Shown here: one piece after another, positions 34,890 through 45,056 of the stretch
How positions within the stretch are numbered: the first letter of the stretch is position 1
Layout of the letters: each line of letters begins with the position of its first letter
Source: Adiantum capillus-veneris
Taxonomy: Eukaryota; Streptophyta; Polypodiopsida; Polypodiales; Pteridaceae
DNA length: 64,000 bases
Reading direction: 5' to 3'
Assembly: GCA_014529385.2 (NCBI GenBank)
Contig: CM043960.1
Coordinates: 122,726,543 to 122,790,542 of the forward strand
Notes under the pieces: model-generated
What the model was told of the DNA's origin: nothing
Database searches by the model: none
What the model saw: the letters and a program-made list of their open reading frames with translations, nothing else
Program-made: the position numbers and the translations under genes

Positions 34890-35297
34890 CCCAAGCCCAA
34901 GCCCAGGCCCAGGCCTCAGTCCTCAGTCTTATGATATATACTAGTCTCACTTTTATATATATACCCTACTCCCTCAAGAGGGAATGAGAGCATGTGGGGC
35001 AAGTCCTCCACTCTCCTCCCTTCTCTTCCCACTTGCACCCTTAAACTTGCTATTTGGAGCCTAGTTCCCCAGCTAGGAAAAGACTGTTTCAGGCTTTTCT
35101 GGAGCAAAATAGAACCAAACGGTGGGTTGTAAAGCACAGCGCGTCCCTCCTAGCGATACGCTCGTTTCGAGCTATCACACGGCCCATTCCATGACACGCT
35201 CTAAAAAATCTAGCAAAAAAACAAACAAAAAACACGCAAAAACTAGTCACAAGGCCTCCTAGAGCAGCTTTTTGACACCTTAGGGTATCAAAAGCAC

Positions 35298-37676
35298 ATG
35301 CACTTACGCTTTGGGCGGGTGCTAGAACACGAGCATATTGAGGGTGCCTCTGTTCATATGGACACCCATTACCCATCCACGATAGGCTCTAGACCCTCAG
35401 CGGGGACACAAGGTAGAACCACCCAAGACCCTAAAATAGCCGCTAGTGATTCCGCCTCCGACTCAGAAATCATGGAAGCATACCCTACCCAAAACATTGA
35501 GAGAGAAGGCCATGCACCTCCCGAAGCTCCACAGCCTAGTACTAGTATGTTTAGCCGTTTCATGGAAACATTAGGTAGAGCTACTCGCTCGGAACCTGAT
35601 GCAAATGAAGCACACGAAGGGGGTGGGGAAGTGGACTCTCCTTTCACATCGCACGTGGACCCCACACCACCAAAGAGTGTCCATGTGGATATCCTGCCAA
35701 CTTCTTACCAAGAAGGCCCTGTTGAGCTGCCTCCTTCAGAAGTTCCCTCTAGAGTACCATTGGTGACAAGTAAAACCACGGGGAGCAACATTGCTTCTAC
35801 CTCACAAGAAACCGTTAACACGTCGACTCTAGAAGGATTGTTCATTAATGATCATTGGACATACGACCTCCACACTGAGGTGTTGACGGATCTACACTTT
35901 GGCCACGCCTACCATGTAGGATGGATAGAGATTGTACAATCCACCTCTAGTGCCACGAGCATCGAAGATCAACAGAAAATGATCTGTAATGTTATCCATG
36001 GCATTATTCAATCGGAAAGGCAAAACCGAGGGGTAAATATACTCTCAACTAGCCCCATGAGATTTCTAGATACGAGCAAGGCTCAACAGCCCACTCTATC
36101 ACAAATGGAGACTCCTCTAATGAGTCCCATGGACCCATCTTACGTCATTTCACCTGGGGTCTCTATGCAATCTGAGCCTCCGAGTGACAGCTTTAGCTTC
36201 CCTAACTTGGCTCAACCCTCTATTAAGGAAAACGCAGTGCTCACTCCTGGGATAAGCCTGACAGAGAATGTACTGATGACATCTACGGTTAGCGCAGTGC
36301 CACTACCTAGTGTCGTAGTACCTAATATGGGGCCTCGACCGTATGTGCCTCTAGCCCCTTATGCACACATGGCCCCCACACCTCCAATTGTACCATTTGT
36401 TCATGCTCCTCGAGTGCCGCTCCCTAGCCCTTATCCGAGTGGACCTATGCCCGGTTATGTTCCATATCCTGCATCATCCACACATATGCCAAGACCGGTA
36501 CCCGTCCCTCTCCCAAATATGATTCCAAGAGTACCTCCACCAGCCCTGCCTCCTCACATAGGTGACTTGGCAGCGTTTGCTCAAACCATAGGTCGATCTA
36601 TCGTGGAAAATATGCGTCATGCATCTGGTAGAGAGCCTAGAAGTAAGGCAGTACAAATTGCCAAAATCACGCAAAAATTCAATGGGGACGAAGATGCTAG
36701 AAAACACATTGAAGTGTTTGAACAAGTATGTGATTCCTTAGGGGAACGCAACGAACTACATAAGTGCAATGCCTTAAGCTTGACATTAAGTGGGAAGGCT
36801 GGAGATTGGTATAGAACCCTAAGGGTGGACGAGAAAACAATCTACCCTACCCTTCGAAGGTTGTTTCTAAAGGAGTACATACGAGAAGGTGTGCTTTGGG
36901 GTGTAGCATCTCAGCTACAGAAGGCTGAACGTAAGGAAGGAGAGTCAGTAAGGGACTTCATTAGTCGTCTAAAGCACTTAAACTCTCGCTGCCCTGTAAA
37001 TGAGCGCTTCAACAATAACCAATTGCTTGATCGATTCATTCGAGGGTTGAGGAATGAAGGAATCTATAATGTACTAGTGATTAGAGGTATCACAACCTGG
37101 GAAGATGTCACTGCCAATGCAATCCAATTAGGGGACAACTTGATAATAGCAGGCATGAGGGTGTCTACTGACACGAGATCCACTAGCTCACAAGCCATTG
37201 AGTATGAACCCATGACTGCAAAGTCCATTTACAATGAGCCAAAGGTATTTGAGACATTCTTGACAGACCTCACCAAGGCAATCCAAGAGTCTCTTAAGGA
37301 TAATCGACCCCCTCAAAATAGTCACATGTATCCAAGAAGGGAGCAACAATGGTGTTCCATTTGCTTAGGTCCACATAGCACTAGTGAGTGCCCTACGTTT
37401 AGAGTAAAATTTAATGGAACTTGCAACGCATGTGTTAGGTATGGTCACCAAGCTAAGGATTGTTTAATGATCAAACGTATGATGGCAAATAGACCACCTG
37501 TAGCCTGGACGGATGCGCCTCGAGCTCCTGTATTGATGCCTGCTCCACCTGTTGAGCAACTACCGCAACACATGGTCCCTAGATCTCAAAATGTTGTACA
37601 AGCTACACCGCTACCACCTCCTGTGCTAGGACCGCAGAACCATAGCCAAACCTATGGGGATTCTCAAGGATCTTAA
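35298..37676 (+). CDS. Element C Gag
   Basis: An intact 792-codon frame. The first ~170 residues are acidic and Ser/Thr-rich, and a short conserved block follows (LEGLFINDHWTYDLHTEVL). Residues ~330-430 are very proline-rich (VPLPSPYPSGPMPGYVPYP). The retrotransposon Gag domain covers ~450-620 (KITQKFNGDEDARKHIEVFE, SLTLSGKAGDWYRTL, KEGESVRDFISRLKHLNSRC). Two zinc knuckles lie at ~685-722: CSICLGPHSTSEC (an unusual CX2CX3HX4C) and CNACVRYGHQAKDC (classical). It should assemble particles and package RNA. The ATG at 35298 is the first in frame; one at 35472 is also plausible. The frame overlaps the next ORF by 23 nt. Confidence 0.87.
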   Translation: MHLRFGRVLEHEHIEGASVHMDTHYPSTIGSRPSAGTQGRTTQDPKIAASDSASDSEIMEAYPTQNIEREGHAPPEAPQPSTSMFSRFMETLGRATRSEPDANEAHEGGGEVDSPFTSHVDPTPPKSVHVDILPTSYQEGPVELPPSEVPSRVPLVTSKTTGSNIASTSQETVNTSTLEGLFINDHWTYDLHTEVLTDLHFGHAYHVGWIEIVQSTSSATSIEDQQKMICNVIHGIIQSERQNRGVNILSTSPMRFLDTSKAQQPTLSQMETPLMSPMDPSYVISPGVSMQSEPPSDSFSFPNLAQPSIKENAVLTPGISLTENVLMTSTVSAVPLPSVVVPNMGPRPYVPLAPYAHMAPTPPIVPFVHAPRVPLPSPYPSGPMPGYVPYPASSTHMPRPVPVPLPNMIPRVPPPALPPHIGDLAAFAQTIGRSIVENMRHASGREPRSKAVQIAKITQKFNGDEDARKHIEVFEQVCDSLGERNELHKCNALSLTLSGKAGDWYRTLRVDEKTIYPTLRRLFLKEYIREGVLWGVASQLQKAERKEGESVRDFISRLKHLNSRCPVNERFNNNQLLDRFIRGLRNEGIYNVLVIRGITTWEDVTANAIQLGDNLIIAGMRVSTDTRSTSSQAIEYEPMTAKSIYNEPKVFETFLTDLTKAIQESLKDNRPPQNSHMYPRREQQWCSICLGPHSTSECPTFRVKFNGTCNACVRYGHQAKDCLMIKRMMANRPPVAWTDAPRAPVLMPAPPVEQLPQHMVPRSQNVVQATPLPPPVLGPQNHSQTYGDSQGS

Positions 37677-38829
37677 GATCAAAGTTCTAGGACACAAGGT
37701 ACGACATACGTTCATTGTAATGGATTTCTCTAAACACCTTATGTCATATGAGATGATTTTAGGACGACCATTCATGAGGGAAGCACAAATGGTTCATGAT
37801 TGGTCTAAAAATCATGTCTATTTGCAATTCCAAGACTCTGTCCTTAGAGTGGATTTGGTGACTGGTAAGGTACACCCCTTAGGGAGTAAAACCATTATTG
37901 ATCATCGCTCTGACACCATAGTTCACTCGGCCCCACTACAATATTGTTACACTTGTAAGAAGGATACAGACATTGGCCAAGATTCTCCTTATATGGATAT
38001 CCTACCTGGGATGACTGAGTCGGACAATGTGGATTGGGTCTACCTAGCAGTAACCATAGACACTTGGGGAAATAGGGGGACGACCTGGGTAACACCTGAG
38101 GGGGATGAAATGCCTGTACCCTTAAATATGCTACAAGAAATGCATATCGCTTCCGACAAGACTCATCCTAATGTAACGAAGAAAACATACAAGTGGGTCC
38201 CTAAAGCTTCCTTAGTGACCATAGCTAGTGCTAAAAAACAGAAGCCTTGTAAGAAACGTACCACTCGCTCCAAGAAAAGTAAGAAAATGTTGCGATGGAT
38301 CCCTAAACGACTATTGGAATCCCAAGGCTACTATCAACTAAATGATCAAATCTTTGTGCCAAAACGTAGATTGTGCTCTTACCTATCACCTGACCCAAGT
38401 GAGCCCAATCCCGTAGCTCCAAAACGAATCAATGATCGTGGAAAGAAAAAAATCACAGACTGCTACACACCCACTCTCGAGCTAATTTGGGTACCAAAGA
38501 AAGAACGATTTGTTCCACCTAGCTCAGAAAGGGGGGAGTCCCATGAAGCTTCTAGCTCCTCATGTAATACATCCATAGAGGTAAAAGCTTCTACACAGCC
38601 TCCATCTATAGTAGTGGACCTCCATGAAGCTACAAAAGAATCCACACCTCCCAGTGTTCAAGAATCACCTGATGAACCACTTCAAGTTCGATCCTGGGAG
38701 AGTACCTTACCACCCTTGCAACTTGACGAGGCACCTAGGGTAATAGAAAACTACTGGCAAAAATCCTCACCTATTACCAACTGGAACAATTGGTTTCAAA
38801 GGGTGACAAGCTCATTTCAAACGGTATGA
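37654..38829 (+). CDS. Element C second ORF: half protease plus W-[IV]-P-K repeat tail
   Basis: A 391-codon frame in +1 relative to gag. Its start matches the C-terminal half of a retroviral-type protease (GILKDLKIKVLGH, then MILGRPFMREAQMV). The half with the catalytic Asp is missing. The tail has recurring motifs: YKWVPKASLV (about 38190), LRWIPKRLLESQGYYQLND with IFVPK (about 38290-38365), and LIWVPKKERFVPP (about 38485). Similar QGYY/VPK motifs occur at 63.6-64 kb. Serine- and proline-rich sequence follows. The gag stop lies inside TCTTAAG, where a +1 slip would fuse the frames, but a deletion joining gag to mid-protease explains the layout at least as well. Confidence 0.7.
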   Translation: MGILKDLKIKVLGHKVRHTFIVMDFSKHLMSYEMILGRPFMREAQMVHDWSKNHVYLQFQDSVLRVDLVTGKVHPLGSKTIIDHRSDTIVHSAPLQYCYTCKKDTDIGQDSPYMDILPGMTESDNVDWVYLAVTIDTWGNRGTTWVTPEGDEMPVPLNMLQEMHIASDKTHPNVTKKTYKWVPKASLVTIASAKKQKPCKKRTTRSKKSKKMLRWIPKRLLESQGYYQLNDQIFVPKRRLCSYLSPDPSEPNPVAPKRINDRGKKKITDCYTPTLELIWVPKKERFVPPSSERGESHEASSSSCNTSIEVKASTQPPSIVVDLHEATKESTPPSVQESPDEPLQVRSWESTLPPLQLDEAPRVIENYWQKSSPITNWNNWFQRVTSSFQTV

Positions 38830-38836
38830 TCTACCC

Positions 38837-38850
38837 AAGGAAGGGGGGAG
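38837..38850 (+). promoter_or_regulatory. Internal polypurine tract
   Basis: AAGGAAGGGGGGAG, just after the second ORF and followed by TG, closely resembles the LTR-adjacent tract at 40464. It may be a second plus-strand priming site, or mark the end of an ancestral element. Confidence 0.5.
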
Positions 38851-40463
38851 TGTTTGCTGACAGTCATCATTCATTTGCTTCCCTCTCAACCTTTCTCCCT
38901 GACCTCTTAATCTCCGATCTTAGGGAATGTACATATTAAGCTTTATACTCACAAAAATAAAAATAAAAATAAATAAAGAGCAAGAGCAATTAGCAAATGA
39001 GTATGCACATTAAAAGTCAAAACATTGACTCAGACCTACACATGTCACATCTGGTACAGTGAAACAGAAACGTATGCCATAAAACACCTTTGATCCTCAT
39101 CACTTGAGTGATGGAGGGTAGGTAAGATTAGTACGATAGGAGTGTTTCTGTTTTAGAGTTGAGAGATTAGCGAAGTTCTCTTTTTCCACTAATGTGCCTC
39201 CTGGAGGTATTCCTTTTGTTTCCTAGTGTGTACAGGAGCGTGTTGCTATTGATAGGATTTGGACCTTCATGGAACCTTTCTCTCGTTCACACTTCAAATC
39301 AAGCGCGACCATCAACACAAACAAGTGTTTTATGTCCATTAGCATTGCCCTTATCTTTTTGCATCCATGTTTGTCTGCTTTGATTGTGATTGGTAGCCTA
39401 ATATTCACCTCATTTGCTTACTATCAAACATTTAAGTCAATGTAATGTTTTGTCATAATCACTTGTCTAGGTGTAAAAATCAAGCAGTCCGACTAAGCTA
39501 GTTTGACCAAGCTAGGTATTAGAAATCTTCTCTTAATACCATGGGGAATGCCTTCCTAATAAGCAATGGTTACTTAGGTTCTTAATCCGATTTAGGCAGC
39601 ATTGTATGAAATGTACTAGGGCTTTCTAGTGGGCTTAACCCTATTGACCTTTAGCTTAAGTATTATAAAGGGAGTTTACTAATGTGATGAGCCTGGGGAG
39701 GGTAACAGTGTTATATGACCCCCCAAAGTTACAAAATTAAAATGCTGAAAATGAACAAACAAAAAATCAAAGTGCCACAATGTAAAATTTTAAGCTGGAA
39801 GAGAGATCCCTGCTTAAATTGGTACTTCACTCACATGTATCGCCTATGGTACTAGAGCCCTAGAGGTTCCCAGTGTGGGCGCTTTTCCTTGAAAAGCAAA
39901 AAACCCAAGGCATACAAAATAAGCACACACATCATAATTGAATCAATGTGAAAAGACTTTGGGGGGTCAAAGAAAAAGTAATCAGCCAGGCGATGATTTC
40001 ATGAGAAATTCCTTTTATAATAGCTTAACTACAAGGTCTTCTAGATATAGCCTCTAGTCAGCCCTCGAACATGAATACTTGGCTCTCGCGATTAAACAAC
40101 TTAATTGACCACAGATAATTAAGAAGCTTACCCATGGTATTAATATTCGATCTCTAGTGCCTTTCGACTGTCAAATTAGCGACCCTAGACTTGTTTAATT
40201 TTCTACCTTTACATCTGTTTATGCATTTGATTACATTGCAATTTAATGTTCATTGCTAACAAATTGTTTGAAATTCTTTTACCAATCAATTTGTCTGTCT
40301 AAAATTGCATGTGATTTTTAATTGTATATGAGAATGCAATTACTGTGGCAATGTTGTTTGATTTTGCAGTGATTGAAGAAGGCTACGCACATCCATGTCG
40401 ACTGCTCTCCTATCTCGACGCACGAGCTTCAACTGGATAGCTTCCGAGGATGGAATCTACATC
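38851..40463 (+). other. Element C noncoding region where polymerase would be expected
   Basis: About 1.6 kb with no frame resembling reverse transcriptase, RNase H or integrase. Short frames (for example 39192-39383) lack motifs. Confidence 0.6.
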
Positions 40464-40476
40464 AGGAAGGGGGGCA
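40464..40476 (+). promoter_or_regulatory. Element C polypurine tract
   Basis: AGGAAGGGGGGCA directly before the right LTR start TGTTAACCC at 40477. Confidence 0.8.
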
Positions 40477-41060
40477 TGTTAACCCTCACGGCACACGGAC
40501 ACCCTATGATCTATAAACGTTGTATTATTTAGAGTCAGGTACCGGGCTTGTCGGACCAATAGGAACAGGGTAAGGGTGATCGCCGATGAGAGGCGCACTC
40601 TAACTGGGACATTCAAGGGATTAGTTGGCTAAGCATGGGCGCCCAAGTGTGAATGGGGTGAGCTCATATAAAAGCCAACTAAACCTAAAATTGAGTCATT
40701 CTCTCATTTGTGCAATAGAAGAGTGCTCTTGCTCCATCTCCATCTCCATCTTCTCCTTCTTCACCTCCTTGTGTGTGTGTGTGTGTGAGAGAGAGATAGA
40801 GAGAGAGAGGGAGAGTGTGTGTGCGATCGAGCATTACGAAGGCACGACGGTGGCGAAGCGGTTGAGCGCTGCACAACTGCAGCTTCTTCTTCATCGCGGC
40901 GAGGAATCCACCACGAAGGCGAGCGTAGAGCGGTGAGTGACACACCCTTTGCTCTCTTGAGCTTGCTAGTTTAGGCTTGTTGTGTGCTTGGAGCCATTTG
41001 TGGCTCTCACACGGTGTATTTGCAAGTCCCTTGCTTCGACAGTGCGGCAAGGAGCGCACA
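40477..41060 (+). repeat. Element C right LTR
   Basis: Complete at 584 bp, TGTTAACCC to GCGCACA, with a TATA box at 40667-40673 and a shorter (GT)n(GA)n tract (40771-40811). It is followed by target duplication TCATC. Confidence 0.87.
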
Positions 41061-41065
41061 TCATC

Positions 41066-41575
41066 TTCAGTCTTACTGTAAATGAGAATTTCATCAAGGA
41101 AAACCACAACAAATTTTCCAAGATAGGGATGTAAGACATTATCCATGAGTGTCATAAATGTAGCTTGAGCATTGGTTAAACGAAAAGGTATAACCAAAAA
41201 TTTTAAATGCCCGAACCGTGTTCTAAAGGCAGTTTTAGAGATATCTTTCAAAAGGATACACATGGTGGTAACCTGAACAAAGATCTATCTTTGTATAGTA
41301 TCTTGCCCCATGAAGTTGATAAAACAACTCATCCACTTGAGGCAAAGGATACTTGTTCTTGATGGTTATGGCGTTCAATCCACGATAATCCATGCACATG
41401 CACATAGCACCATCTTTATTTTTTACCAATAGAATTGGTGATGCTCAAGACAAAGTGCTAGGTCTAATGAAACTATGGGTGACGTAGTCAGCTAACTGAA
41501 TCTCAATCTCTTTGGACTCACTAGCACTCATACGATAATCCGGGGGATTCACCATGTAAAGCTTACTGCACCACG
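41066..41575 (-). pseudogene. Element B reverse transcriptase, N-terminal part
   Basis: Minus-strand pieces read NPPDYRMSASESKEIEIQLA (about 41555), [20 protein letters not shown] (about 41425-41370), [20 protein letters not shown], then after a frameshift [20 protein letters not shown] and [18 protein letters not shown] (about 41120-41070). The catalytic YxDD box is FLDE, so the second Asp has become Glu. A TGA stop lies at about 41440. The gene resumes beyond element C at 34299. Confidence 0.85.
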
Positions 41576-42230
41576 TAAGTATAGGGGAGGGGGGTTTTTT
41601 ACCAAGTTACATAAGCGTATAAGTTAGGGACAGGCCCCCAATAATTTATCTCCCAAGCTTAAAAATAAGGGAGGGGGGTATCATATTTATAGATGGGAGG
41701 GGCGGGGGGGGGGGGGGGGGGGTGGAACTTGGGTTGATTACTTGTAACGATTGTTCACCGATGTGCATCGAACTTGGATGAATTTAAGGGAAGTTTTATT
41801 TCAGGTCCACACATCAAATTTTGCATCAAGCCGTCATAATAAGGGCTGATTTGGAGTAGGTCAAGGGTTGATTTACACCATATTTGGATGGGTTAGAATT
41901 GGATAAGTATCTAGAGTGTTAGCGGCTGATTGAGCACATAGATTGAAAGTCAAACTAAGACACATTGAGGATACATCTAGTTATCAATAGAAGTGGTTCC
42001 TTAGCACGTTGCAAGTCACTATGCTACACACTCTTGACTAGTTTTACTCAATTAGATTATGTGAGACCTAAATTTTATATGTAAAATAGGTGTGTTATAA
42101 TTTTCTTCATTGATTTTCGTATAAGCGTAGAAAGGGGGGTCATATTGCCTAATATGAATTGTATATAGGGGTTTTATCAAAGTTTTTCGCTCGCAGGTGG
42201 CATCCCATTTTGTATAAAGAGTGAATCCCC
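41543..42230. mobile_element. Small insertion with 10-bp inverted ends in element B
   Basis: GGGGATTCAC at 41543-41552 and GTGAATCCCC at 42221-42230 are exact inverted repeats flanking about 670 bp that interrupts the protease-RT junction. Inside is a run of 19 G at 41704-41722 and several GGGGAGGGG patches. It could be a MITE. No target duplication was identified, and the left inverted repeat overlaps sequence that still reads as RT. Confidence 0.45.
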
Positions 42231-42349
42231 TGGGACGATAATGTGGTTTACTCATGGCTTAGTGTCTGGCAGGACATCTATGTCATGCTGCACATCATGT
42301 GTAGGAGGTAAATCCGGCGGTAAATCACTCTAGAATACGTGACTATACT

Positions 42350-43126
42350 TTGTGAGTCAGTGGGTCAGCTTTTGCCGTGCAAAAGGAGAAAGTAAACTAG
42401 AGTTATGTTGGGCTGGAGAATCTTGTAATTCCTGTAATGTTTGTTTTACAACACTTGCACGGTACTCAAAAGAATGAAAATTGAGAGCACCTTTTTCTTT
42501 AGAATTGAAAACACTTTTCTTATCATTAAAGTTCATTGCACTTTGCATACCATAACTAGATTTCACAACACTTTGCTCTTGAGAAATCACAAAGACTTGG
42601 AGACAAGTGGTAACACAAAAAGACTTCATCAATTAAATTTTCTTTCTGTAAAATGAAAAGCTCTGCTCTACATATAAGAGGTGCAAATGGTATATTTTTC
42701 TCACCAAGCAAAATCACATGTTTAGCATTGTCTATAAAGGATAGGGAGTTGTGTTCATAACTAGTGTGCAATGTGTTTCCTAAACCATGCAGCCGCTCCC
42801 GTCCTAAAACTACATCAGCATACTCCATGTTCATAACTTGAAAGTCAAGGGTCATCGTATGATTGAACAATAAGTTCAACCCCTTGAACTACCGTGTCCC
42901 ATACTTCTTTATCATTTTTAGACATCTGTTCTACCACATACTTGTGGGAACAGGGAGTCTGTGTAAGCTTCTATTTCTTGACTAGCTTATAGTTCAAGAA
43001 GTTATGTACTGCACTATCATCCACTAAAATATGAACACGTTGTCCGTTAATAGTGCCATGTATGCAAATCAACTCATGGGGGCCAAAGGTGGTCTGCTAC
43101 ATTGAAGCAGACATACAACACTTGTT
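42350..43126 (-). pseudogene. Element B protease
   Basis: The minus strand near 43070-43010 gives GQRVHILVDDSAVHNFLN, the active-site region of Ty3 proteases, where the usual D-S-G-A is altered to D-D-S-A. 42879-42556 includes DFQVMNMEYADVVLGRERLH, corresponding to the block normally ending in LG(M/R)xWL. 42632-42357 follows as spacer to RT. Several frame changes make it inactive. Confidence 0.7.
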
Positions 43127-43129
43127 CTT

Positions 43130-44182
43130 TTATTCCATATGAAGAACCTCTACATCACAATATTTAGGAGATGAATCTAATTTGAGGAGTTGCACCGCGT
43201 GCATGGCCTTTTCTTTGCCTTGCAAAAGAATACAATCCTCCTTGTTATGTTGGTCCGAAAGATTGTGTTTCTTTGCACACTCAAAATCAATAGCATTGAG
43301 AGACTCATGTGGAGTACCTTGTGATTGCTTCGGCTTCTTAGCCTCTTGTGGGCGTGAAGAGATAGATTGTCTCTTATTCCTCTTAGAACGTGTGGGAGAT
43401 CTACCTCGCCAATGACTCTTAGCCACATTGCTCTTAGCAAAATTATTCTTAGAGTAGGGAACATTTTCCTTCTCTGTTGGTCATCATCATATCTTTGGGC
43501 ATGACCAATGGCTTCTTCCAAAGTTTTTGGATGTTGGGTCTTCACATGAAGACGATAGTCTTTGTCAAGACCCCTATTAAAACCCTGTACCTTTTGGAAT
43601 TCATCTAGAACTTCTAGTTTTAATATGATGTCTTGATACTTGGAAAGGTACTAATTGAGAGAGAGGCCAGACATGCGGCATGCATCCCATGCTAGCCAAT
43701 TCTTCTTCTCTTCATTGGAGTCCAAAAACTCTGTGGAGAAAGAAACTTGAAACGTAGCCCAAGATGGAGGATGAGCATCTATTCGAAATGTCATCCACCA
43801 CTTATAGGCCTTTCCTTTAAGAGATAAACTTGTTTCCATAGCTGTATTTATATTTGGGATGTCTCTCAATCGATGTATATCACTCCATTTGTGTAAGAAC
43901 ATATTGACCGGATCCTTGATCTTCATCGTGAAATTTAGGAATGGTAATATTCTTAAGCAATGCATTGCTACCTTCTACATCTTCTAAAGCATTTGTCACT
44001 TAGACTCCTTGAGTCGTGCGAGCTTGGGTTCCTTGAACCATTCCAGCTGGGGCTCCTTGAGGCGTCTATGAATTCATAAATTTCACAAGTAGCTCAGTAA
44101 GATTTGTTACATTTGCATTTAGTACAAAGAGGTTGCGTTCAAGTACACTTTGGTGATTTTCCAAAGTCTTGAAAGCAGCCAT
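43130..44182 (-). pseudogene. Element B gag
   Basis: Starts at an ATG at 44182 (MAAFKTLENHQSVLERNLFV) and continues with LHKWSDIHRLRDIPN, LSLKGKAYKWWMTFRIDAHP and SWATFQVSFSTEFLDSNEEK (43965-43651), then the LEEAIGHAQRYDDDQQRRK block (43545-43450), basic sequence, and CAKKHNLSDQHNKEDC (about 43290-43240), a zinc-binding-like segment. At least two stops and two frameshifts are present. It corresponds to the Retrotrans_gag family of plant Ty3 elements. Confidence 0.8.
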
Positions 44183-44335
44183 ATCTATACAAGGCCATGA
44201 TCTCCTAGATCATCATCGTCATGCATATTAAGGTTGGTAGCACGCGTGGTGTCCGTAGTTTGATGTACGTGCTTAAAATTAAAAGTGTGTGTAGGTGGGA
44301 TATCCTCGCTGGCCATGGTATACACACACTAATGT

Positions 44336-44362
44336 AGAGAGAGAGAGAGAGAGAGAGAGAGA
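44336..44362. repeat. (GA)n microsatellite in element B leader
   Basis: A GA tract of about 27 bases upstream of element B gag. Confidence 0.9.
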
Positions 44363-44700
44363 AAGTCAACTTGTACCTTGAAGTCTTTGTGTTTTTTATC
44401 CTTGGCAACTTTTGTGTTGCATGCATACCTCGTCTTGCGGAAATTATAGTGCTTGAGGTGTCGCTCATCATAAGAACACCTTCATTGATTCTTCACAAAA
44501 ACTCGTTGCTTTTGTAAGGGCTTTTGTTCACTTTGAAGCTTCCTCCTTGAGAAAAAAAGAATCTATGGAGGAAAACTTTCCTTTCTCTAGGAAGTGAAAA
44601 GAAAGGGTGAAACTACTTCCTTGAAGTTTGTAGCTTTCCTTTCCTTCTAACTTTCCTTTTGAACTCAAGTATGCTATCTTTCCTTATTATACACAACAAA

Positions 44701-44900
44701 GCTCAATAGCTTGGATGGTAGAGTGTTGGCCTCTTACCCTTCATGGGGTTGGTTCAACCCTCCTTCATGCAAGGGTTTAGAGGGCCTTCCTATGTGCGTA
44801 GCAATGGCACCAACAGAGCCTCGGTGTCGTAGAGTTTCCGATCAAGTTTTCCTTGGTTGCCCACCTTATTCGTGCATGGGCGAGCGTAGGTGGGGCGGTT
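44701..44900 (+). repeat. tRNA-like (SINE-like) sequence
   Basis: 44701-44770 resembles a tRNA: an A-box-like TAGCTTGGATGGTAGAG at 44707 and a B-box-like GGTTCAACCC at 44751, with a short stem-loop between. The CCA-side acceptor stem does not pair well. It lies antisense in the leader of element B and continues into about 130 bp of unrelated sequence, as a tRNA-derived SINE would. It is not a credible functional tRNA gene. Confidence 0.45.
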
Positions 44901-45044
44901 GCGGTTGATGTCCGACTAACTGTCTCCTTGTGGATCACATAGAACTCTGTCCCTGTCTTCTTTTTCGTTGTGCCTACAGATCGTGGTAGAGAAGATGCAC
45001 GTCGCATGCACATGCAATTCTCTTTTCTCCTTTCCCAAGAGCAG

Positions 45045-45056
45045 CTCGGATACCAA
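45045..45056 (-). promoter_or_regulatory. Element B primer-binding site
   Basis: On the minus strand TGGTATCCGAGC lies one base inside the 5' LTR end (45058). It differs at one position from TGGTATCAGAGC, complementary to the initiator-Met tRNA 3' end used by many plant LTR elements. Confidence 0.75.

Larger units (their letters stand above)
34305..41060 (+). mobile_element. Non-autonomous gag-bearing LTR retrotransposon (element C)
   Basis: LTRs at 34305-34889 and 40477-41060 both start TGTTAACCC. The right one ends GCGCACA, and the flanks carry the 5-bp target duplication TCATC (34300-34304 and 41061-41065). A polypurine tract lies at 40464-40476. The inside encodes Gag and part of a protease but no reverse transcriptase or integrase, so it needs enzymes from another element. 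The left LTR end, the primer site and some leader are deleted. By eye the LTRs differ at roughly a dozen positions plus simple-repeat length, so this insertion is young relative to its host, element B, which it splits in the RT gene. Confidence 0.88.

Noticed and set aside
44701-44770. A functional tRNA gene
   Set aside because: The acceptor stem and anticodon arm do not form a proper cloverleaf; a SINE-like relic is more likely.
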